Source: Cycas panzhihuaensis
Taxonomy: Eukaryota > Cycadophyta
Direction: 5' to 3'
Assembly: GCA_023213395.1 (NCBI GenBank)
Contig: CM041465.1
Location: 61,945,741-62,009,740, forward strand
Length of the DNA stretch: 64,000 nt
Below, piece after piece: positions 57,194 to 64,000 of the stretch. The position numbers and the translations under genes were made by a program. Positions within the stretch are counted from its first letter, which is position 1; every line of letters starts with the position of its first letter. Under the pieces are notes generated by a model. It ran no database searches, had not been told where the DNA came from, and saw nothing but the letters and a program-made list of their open reading frames with translations.

Positions 57194-57972
57194 CTAGCAA
57201 GTGCAAAGTTCAAGGTGGAGAAATTCAATGGCAAGAACAACTTCAAGTTATGGAAGCTAAAAGCATACGATATTCTTATACAACAGGGTTTATACAAAGC
57301 CCTTGCAAGAAAATCAAAGAAACCCGCAGGGATGGACGATGATGAATGGGATAATTTAGACAAAAAGGCACTTAGCACAATACAATTGTGCTTGGCAGAT
57401 GAAGTTTTGTTTAACATCGTAAGGGAGCAGATGACAGTAGGATTATGGACCTAGTTAGAAGGCCTATATATGACCAAATCAGTAACAAAATGAATCTACA
57501 TGAAGAGGCAACTGTACTCGTTACAGATGAAGGAAGGTATAAAAATCACTGACCATTTAAATATTTTCAATACTCTTATTTGTTAGTTGACTAGTATCGA
57601 TGTTAAAATTGAGGATGAAGATAAGGCAGTTACCCTATTATGCTCATTACCTGAATCCTGGGATAATATTGTCACCTCAATCAGTTTTAGCACTACAAAT
57701 GAATTGGAATATGACTCTGTTGTGAGTGCTTTTTTAATGGAAGAAGTGCGGAGGAAGTCTAGTCTTGAAACCTCCACACCAGAAGCCATGACAGTAATGG
57801 GTAGAACGTTTTAGAGAGGAAAAAACTCTAGGGATACATCGAGATCCAAGTCAAATAGCAAAAAGAGTAAGCTCAAGTATTGGCATTGTAATAAGACCAG
57901 TCACCTCAAGAAGGATTGTTACAAAAGGAAGGAGTTCCAGAAAAAGGAAGATCCTGCCAAGGAGGCGAATTA
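57194..57972 (+). pseudogene. gag: copia B gag (stops only)
   Basis: The frame is continuous with the upstream open frame from 57074, but gag-like sequence begins at about 57194 (SAKFKVEKFNGKNNFKLWKL). No ATG precedes it in place, so the start codon seems lost. Capsid landmarks: ALSTIQLCLADEVLFNIV, EDKAVTLLCSLPESWDNIV. The knuckle at about 57872-57915 is YWHCNKTSHLKKDC, with the first Cys changed to Tyr. Stops are TAG/TGA near 57453, 57490, 57587 and 57813. Confidence 0.85.
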
Positions 57973-57991
57973 GGTGGATTAAAATCAAGGT

Positions 57992-59434
57992 ATGGATGAT
58001 GATGTCTTGGTTGCTTGTAATGTTTCTCATTATCACCATGACTGGTTATTATATTTAGGTGCCTCGCACCACATGTGTCCACACAAGAGTTGGTTCTCAT
58101 CATACCAACCTCTTGATGGTGGTGATGTGCTTATGGGAAATGGAGTTTCTTGTAAAACAATGGGCATTAGTAGCATCAGAATTAAGATGTTCAATGAGGT
58201 AGTTAGAACATTAATTGAGGTTAGACATGTACTTGATTTAAAAAGGAATCTGATTTCCTTAGGCGAATTAGATTTGGGTGGTTTTAAGCACACAGGTTAT
58301 GAAGGAGTCCTAAAGGTGTCAAAGGGTGCCTTGGTTGTTATAAAAGCCTTAAAGAGAGGAAATCTTTATATTTTAGTGGGAAGTATAGATGTCAGCCAAG
58401 CAGCTACAGTGTCAAAGACTATAGAAGATCCTGCTCAGCTATGGCATCAAAGACTTGGGCACATGAGTGAGAAAGGACTTAAGGTGCTGATAAACCATAA
58501 GTTACTTCCTAACTTGTAGCTTTCAGATTTGGCTTTCTGTAAACATTGTGTTTTTGGAAAATAGTGTAGACTCAGGTTTAAAGTAGGGAGTCACACTAGT
58601 AAAGGCGTTTTGGATTATATACATTCAGATGTATGGGGACCAATCGCTAAAATATCTTGTGGAGGATCATTGTATTTTATCACATTTATAGATGATTACT
58701 CCAAGAAGGTATGGGTCTATTTTTTGAAAAGGAAATCTGAAGTTTTCAGTGTGTTTAAGTAGTTTAATACTTTAGTTGAGAATTGTATTGGTAAGATAAT
58801 CAAATGTTTAAGAACTAATAATGGAGGTGAGTTCAACTCCTTGGAATTTGAGAACTATTATAGAGAAGCTGGGATTGAAAGACACAAGACCACTAGCTAT
58901 ACTCTGTAGCAAAATGGCATTGCTGAGCGCATGAATAGGACACTCTTAGAAAGAGCAAGAAGTATGCTAAGTAATGTAGGAGTAGAGCAGGGCTTGTGGG
59001 CAGAAGCTGTTCAAACAACTTGTTATCTAGTAAATAGGTCACCATTAGTTGCAATAGATTGTAAGATTCCTGAAGAGGTATGGACTGGACATCTGTGTGA
59101 TTATTCAAATGCAAAAGTTTTTGGTTGTGATGCTTATGCCTAGATTGACAAAAGTAAACGTTCAAAATTAGACCCAAAATCTAAGAGATATATCTTTGTT
59201 GGTTATGGTAATAAGGATGGTGTAAAGGGATACAGGTTGTGGGATCCTACTACCCACAAAATCACCATTAACAGAGATGTCATATTTGATGAATCTCCCC
59301 TTGTAAAATCAGACAGTGTAGAAGCTAAGATGAAACTAGAGCAGCAAGACGAACATCAACAAGTTAGGTTTAAAATGCAACCATCTATGGAATCAAAAGA
59401 GCATGAAGATCTTCTGAAGATGAATCAGCAGTAG
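57992..59434 (+). pseudogene. pol: copia B protease and integrase (stops only)
   Basis: Same frame as gag. The protease motif is WLLYLGASHHMCPHKSWF: the catalytic Asp-Ser of DSGAS is Tyr-Leu. GAG-pre-integrase: LWHQRLGHMSEKGLKVL and CKHCVFGK. Integrase: YIHSDVWGPI (first Asp), FITFIDDYSKKVWVYF, CLRTNNGGEF (second Asp is Asn, 58817-58819), NGIAERMNRTL (Glu kept). Later blocks: NAKVFGCDAYA, YIFVGYGNKDGVKGYRLW. Stops are mostly TAG at Gln positions. Confidence 0.88.
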
Positions 59435-59559
59435 ATTCACAGGAGTATGTGGACACTCCTCTGCCAACAATTAGAAGATCTACATGAGTTAGTCATCCAC
59501 CTGACAGGTACAACCCTTCTATTTCTATTGCTTTAGTTTCTAATGATGGTGAGCCCACA

Positions 59560-61080
59560 TGTTATCAGGAAGTAGTAGATGATATCCATAGAGAGAAGTG
59601 GATAAGGGCTGTGTAAGAAGAGATAGATGCCTTGAAGAAAAATCATTCATGGGAGTTGGTAGAACTTCCACATGGCAGGAAGACTATTGGTTGCAGGTGG
59701 GTTTTTAAAAAGAAAATGCATGTTAATAGAAAGGTTGATAAATATAGGGCACGACTAGTGGCAAAAGGCTTTGCACAAAAAGTAGGTATTGACTTTCATG
59801 AGATCTTTTCACCAGTTATTAAACTTGTTTCAATTCAAGTGCTGTTAGCATTGGTAGCTTCTCTCGATTTGGAGTTGGAACAGTTAGATGTAAAAATAAC
59901 TTTTCTACATGGAGATTTAAATGAGGAGATCTATATGGATCAACCAAAGGGGTTTGTACAAGATGGTAGGAAAAGACTTGTTTACAGGCTCAAAAAATCA
60001 TTATATGTCCTAACGTAATCACCCAGGCAGTGGTATAAGAAGTTTGATGCCTTCATGGAGAGCCAAAATTGCAAAAGAAGTGAGTATGATCATTATGTTT
60101 ACTTCAAATTTATGGACAATGGCTTATTTATTATCTTGGTGTTATATGTTGATGACATGCTGGTTGCAAGCAAGAGCATGGTAGATATCAATAAGCTAAA
60201 GGCTCAATTGGCTAAGACTTTTGATATGAAGGATCTAGGAGCTCCAAAATAAATAATAGGCATGGAGATACACAGAGACAGGAAAAGTGGTAAGCTATGG
60301 TTATCACAGTAGAAATATGTGGAGAAGGTGCTAACCAGGTTTGGGATGGTAAATGTAAAACCAGTGAGTATCCCATTGGCTTCCCACTTCAAGCTTTCAT
60401 CTAATATGAGTTCTAGTAGTAAAGAAGAAAAGGCTTATATGTCTCCTGTGCCTTATGCTAGTGCAGTAAGAAGTTTGATGTATACCATGGTATGTACAAG
60501 ACCTGATATTTTACATGCAGTCAGTGTAGTTAGCAGGTTTATGGTAAAACTAGGAAAGGAACATTGGGCTGCAGTGAAATGGGTGCTTCGGTATTTAAGA
60601 GGCACTAGTGATTACTGCATCACCTTTGGAGGTACAGGTAATTAGGTTTATGGATACGTCGATTCAGATTTGTAGGAGATTTAGACAAAAGAAGGTCTAC
60701 TTCAGGTTATGTTTTCACTCTTGCAAATGGTCCAGTTAGTTAGATGTCCAAATTACAGAGCACAATTGCACTGTCACCATGGAAGCTAAATATATTGCTA
60801 CAGCACATGCTTGTAAAGAAGCAATCTAGTTACAGGGTCTATTAGTTGAGCTTGGAAGGAGACAGGAAAATGTAAAGGTATTTTGTGACATTTACCTAGC
60901 CAAGAATCTAGCTTATCACAGTAGAACAAAGTATATTTCTCTTAAGTACCATTTTGTTAGATAGGTTGTGGAAGCAGGTGGAGTGGCACTTGAGAAGATT
61001 CACACCAATCAAAATTGTGCTGATCTATTCATAAAACTAGTACCATTAAAGAAGTTCAAATGGTATTTGACTTCTCTTGG
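59560..61080 (+). pseudogene. pol: copia B reverse transcriptase and RNase H (decayed)
   Basis: RT is open at 59632-60018, 60055-60252 and 60319-60645, all in one frame that differs from IN, so a frameshift lies between 59434 and 59632. Landmarks: HSWELVELPHGRKTIGCRWV, ARLVAKGFAQKVGIDFHEIF, RLKKSLYVL, and ILVLYVDDMLVASKS with both Asp. Thumb: TRPDILHAVSVVSRFM. RNase H after 60645 is frameshifted: VYGYVDSDL, MEAKYIATAHACKEAI and the RTKYISLKYHFV block. The best preserved copia RT here. Confidence 0.87.
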
Positions 61081-61143
61081 CTTGTAGAAAAGATGAAGAA
61101 GGATCCAGGAAAGGTAGCAAGAAATTGTTGTCAAGGTGGAGAT

Positions 61144-61786
61144 TATTAGGTATTGTGACAACAATTATAGGCCTAAAATTATGGCATGTTTTCGGTGCAG
61201 TTTCCTCCCCTAATCTTTCTCGGGGGGTTCCAAGGGGGGTGAGAGCCCCCCTTGGCCGTGGGATGCCGTGGGGGTGGAACGCCCCCCGCTAGGAGGGGGT
61301 TCAGGGGCGATAGCCCCCGACTTGAAAATTTGACCATGTAAACCTTATCAAAGTGTAAAGAGAATCAGGGTCGTTCAATACAAATACCTTAGATTCTATG
61401 GTTGAGATTTAGGTCTTGGATGTTCTCTCATGTAGCCCATTTTAGGGCTTTTCATATTATGTTGTAATGTTATGCAATGTACTATGAAGAGGGCAGCAGA
61501 TGATTGTTGTTCTAGAAAGCACTCTGTATCTAGTATGTACTATTTCTTCATTCTGCAATAATAAAAATCGATACCTTTCTTGTGTGGATGTTTCCCTAGC
61601 ACACTGCTAGGGTTTTACCATGTTATATTAGGTGTACATGTGATGTTTGGCTTTTATTATCTTGTTACTATATAATCTCTGATTTTAGAACTTACATGTA
61701 ATTTTATGTTTCCATTTTTGTAACTAGTTGTAAGAAAGTAATAGATCTTGGTGGCTGTTAGAGGGTTGGACCTTCTATTCTCAATA
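61144..61786 (+). repeat. 3' LTR of copia B (643 bp)
   Basis: Starts TATTAGGTATTG (TGTTGGG in the 5' copy) and ends TCTCAATA. The G/C-run module at 61205-61318 is longer than in the 5' LTR. GATCC follows. Confidence 0.9.
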
Positions 61787-61791
61787 GATCC

Positions 61792-61803
61792 ATCATTCCT
61801 TTA
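61792..61803 (+). repeat. Last 12 bp of copia A 3' LTR
   Basis: ATCATTCCTTTA corresponds to ATCTTTCCTTCA of the 5' LTR. It is followed by the right GAAAC copy at 61804-61808. Confidence 0.88.
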
Positions 61804-61808
61804 GAAAC

Positions 61809-62660
61809 TAATAATTACTTTAGCTTATTGAAAGACTCTTTAACTTAAGAAGCCCATTTTAATTTAACATCTTTTTTTAAAAGATTAGTGATGGGCTTAG
61901 CATCTAAGGTGAAATCAATAATAAAATGTCTTACGAAATGAAGCCTACTTAGAAAATATTTGATCTACTTTTGGGTCTTGGGGGGAGGTATTTAGACAAT
62001 AACCTCAATTTTTTCTAGATCAATTCTAATCCTATCTTGAGAAACAATATTTTCCAATATCTTTCCTGACATAATGGTAAAAACACATTTAGAGGGATTA
62101 AGACATAAGCAATACTTTTTACACCTCTCAAAAATAGTTTTTAAATCACGCAAATGATCAGATCTCTTATGTGAAAGGATGAGCATATCATCTAAGTAAA
62201 TGACAATAATATTACCAATCAAGTCATAAAAAACGTAGACCATAGCCCTTTGATATCTCACACTAGCATTCTTCAATCTAAATGGTATGACTTTATAAAT
62301 GAAGGTACCCTAAGAAGTAGTGAAAGCGATCTTATGGCGATCGCAAGGTATCACAGAAATCTGATTGTATCTTGAAATACCATCCATAAGAGACATTACC
62401 TCAAAACTAGTCGTTTGATTCCAAATCTGGTCAAGAAAGGGAAGAGGAAAATTATCTTTGAAACACACATCATTGATGTCATGAAAGTCAATATAAATTT
62501 AAATTGTACCATTCTTCTTTACTACAGGAATTATATTAGAGATCCATTGAGAATAGTCAACACTCTTAATGAATCTAGCTCCTAATAACTTCTCTACTTC
62601 CTTCTTAATAGTGAGGGAGAGACATGAGTGGATAAGGCATTACTTTTTCTATTTTGGTTT
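61809..62660 (-). pseudogene. pol: gypsy E reverse transcriptase (decayed)
   Basis: Minus strand from about 62610: EVEKLLGARFIKSVDYSQWI, then IDFHDINDVCFKDNFPLPF, EVMSLMDGISRYNQI and RLKNASVRYQRAMVYVFYDL. The catalytic box is VIYLDDMLILSHKR, both Asp kept, in the open part 62276-61992. The connection (KYFLSRLHFVRHFIIDF-like) runs to the copia A insertion. It is very close in layout to gypsy C RT. Confidence 0.86.
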
Positions 62661-64000
62661 TATACCAAAAATTACTATAATGTTATATACAATATTTTAG
62701 AAGTCAAGGCCTTGTATATCTTTATAGTCCCATACAAAGACTAAGTAGAACTCATGGAAGAGATCTTTAAAACGAGTGATCTCTTTGGGAGTACAACTAG
62801 CTCCCAACTTGATAATTTGAGGAACATCCTCTATCTCCGAATCTACATCAATGGTTTATTTTATAAACATCATGTTCCCTTCCTCAAAATGAGGAGAGGT
62901 AGGGTCAATTAAAGAAATAGCCTCTTAGGGTTGAGAATGATCAACTATAACTCTTAAAAAACCTAACTTATGATGTCTATAAGGGAAACTAGAAGATGAA
63001 CTGCTAGATACTTAACAACCACCTCATTATTTTTAAAATGATCTAAATAAAAGAGGTTGACAAGGAGAAGGTTTTTAAACTATAAAGTAGATGGAGAGAA
63101 AGGCATGAAGGATGAAAATCAACCAAAGAATTTAAATAAGTGGGAACAAACTCCCTGATTGAATGAACATGAGAAAAGAAGATGGATCTATCTACAAACT
63201 CCCAAACTGAAGAAAAAACTTAATTAAACTCTTGATGATTCACATCATGATCACAGTCTGACTAAGATATCAGAATAAGAGAGGATGGAAAAGGATCCAC
63301 ATAAGAATAGGTAGAAAAAGAGATAGTGGTGATGGAATTAACTTCCCATATTATAGTAGAGGATTCATAACTATTATAGCCTATATCAAGTGAATCAGTA
63401 TCTTCACTTCCTGATTCTAGGTCTAAGTTTCAATGCAATAATATCTTCCTCTCATGTCTATTCAAACATGTTTTAAAGAAAGAGGAGTGAGAGAAGGATG
63501 GGGAGCATCAACACATGAATCATACACAACTAAACTCGAAGAAGTAGTAACCATACAGGTGGTACCTAGAGGAACCACTAGATTTACCCCTGAGGGGAAG
63601 CATAAAACTTATGAGAAATGAACTTGAATAGAATTTATACTAGCAACCCCAACTAGGGGTGGACCTTGATGAGATACGATGGACCAAGTAGCCACTTCTT
63701 CATTAGAAATGGAAGAAGAAGAAATTGAAAAGTAATTAGTCAAGTATGAAGGAATAAGAGTAGATGGGGAGCCTGATGACTAAGAAACAACTTCAACTAA
63801 ATCTACATTTTTTACCTCTAGTTTGGTAGAAGGGGATTTGTTGAGAAGATAAGGTCCCAACCTTTAAACCACCACTAAGATCTAAACTATTCTTGTAACT
63901 AGTTATAGAAATCAAAACTCAAATTTAACATACAAGTTCTTAAACTAGAGATAAAATAATAAAATGAACAAGAAAGGCAAGCATCAAATATACACCCAAT
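62661..64000 (-). pseudogene. pol: gypsy E pol linker upstream of RT (decayed)
   Basis: The part next to RT can be aligned with gypsy C (FKDLFHEFYLVFVWDYKDIQ versus FQDVFAWDYADMKG; PTSPHFEEGNMMF versus APLHFKEGNAICM) at about 62920-62700. Further right, to the window end, I see only low-complexity Ser-rich translation of the kind found between protease and RT in C. The protease active site was not found within the window. Confidence 0.55.

Larger units (their letters stand above)
56499..61786 (+). mobile_element. Ty1/copia retrotransposon copia B (full length, 5.3 kb)
   Basis: Complete: 5' LTR, primer site, gag, PR, IN, RT, RNase H, 3' LTR, with GATCC on both sides (56494-56498, 61787-61791). 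It is the innermost and probably youngest element of the right nest. One frame runs from gag to the end of integrase and a second covers RT and RNase H, both broken chiefly by TAG stops. The style (KFEVEKFxGKNNFxLW-like gag start) resembles the Tork branch. Confidence 0.93.
48930..61803 (+). mobile_element. Ty1/copia retrotransposon copia A (full length, split by copia B)
   Basis: Complete structure: 5' LTR (48930-49240), primer site, 2.1-kb leader, gag, PR, IN, RT, RNase H, purine tract, 3' LTR (56204-56498 plus 61792-61803). TSD GAAAC lies on both sides. It is the same family as copia-2. Copia B is inserted near the right end of the 3' LTR; without it the element is about 7.6 kb. All genes are interrupted. 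Confidence 0.93.
44981..64000 (-). mobile_element. Ty3/gypsy Tat-like retrotransposon E, split by copia A; 5' end outside window
   Basis: Minus strand: RT at 62.64-61.81 kb, then copia A inserted, then RNase H, integrase and a second RNase H domain (48.92-45.77 kb). It is the same broad type as gypsies B and C. Removing copia A at its GAAAC duplication makes RT/RNase H connection sequence continuous. The left limit is uncertain: CACTTTTTCCCCCTTATTT at about 44979-44997 would be a purine tract on the minus strand, marking the start of a 3' LTR to its left. Confidence 0.72.

Noticed and set aside
56980-57417. 145-codon minus-strand open frame
   Set aside because: Antisense to the end of the copia B LTR and the start of its gag; a shadow frame.

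Overview
The window looks like gene-poor, AT-rich nuclear DNA of a seed plant. It consists almost entirely of LTR retrotransposons inserted into one another. The supporting signs are plant-type Ty1/copia and Ty3/gypsy pol domains, initiator-Met primer sites, 5-bp target duplications and heavy coding decay dominated by TAG stops. I found no intact host gene, rRNA, tRNA or CRISPR array. Species, and monocot versus dicot, cannot be told from what I see.

Left nest (1 to about 18.2 kb). A minus-strand copia remnant (17.26-18.2 kb) is cut in its GAG-pre-integrase region by a minus-strand chromovirus (7.50-17.26 kb: LTR, primer site, leader, gag, PR, RT, RNase H, start of IN). The chromovirus IN is cut by plus-strand copia-2 (3.87-7.50 kb), which is itself cut in its integrase by plus-strand copia-1 (1-3.87 kb). 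The chromovirus leader also carries a 4.19-kb inverted repeat (12058-16243). It is made of two head-to-head gag-only LTR elements that share one CAAAA target duplication.

Middle (18.2-44.9 kb). Tat-like gypsy B (plus strand, heavily decayed) runs from about 18.3 kb to a purine tract and LTR start near 25.5 kb. AT-rich DNA of unknown origin follows, then a 1.1-kb sequence present as two direct copies (27.29-29.54 kb). Tat-like gypsy D starts in the second copy with an LTR of about 3.3 kb. Its gag is interrupted at 34257 by a GC-richer, younger-looking member of the same family, gypsy C (LTR about 2.7 kb, then gag, PR, RT, RNase H and IN up to 43.8 kb).

Right nest (45-64 kb). Minus-strand Tat-like gypsy E carries a second RNase H domain downstream of IN. 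It is split between RT and RNase H by copia A (48930-61803, TSD GAAAC). Copia A's 3' LTR is in turn split by copia B (56499-61786, TSD GATCC). Both target duplications can be read directly.

The pol genes would have supplied protease, reverse transcriptase, RNase H and integrase for each element, but every one is broken. Most lesions are C-to-T or G-to-A changes, which suggests decay of cytosine-methylated DNA.
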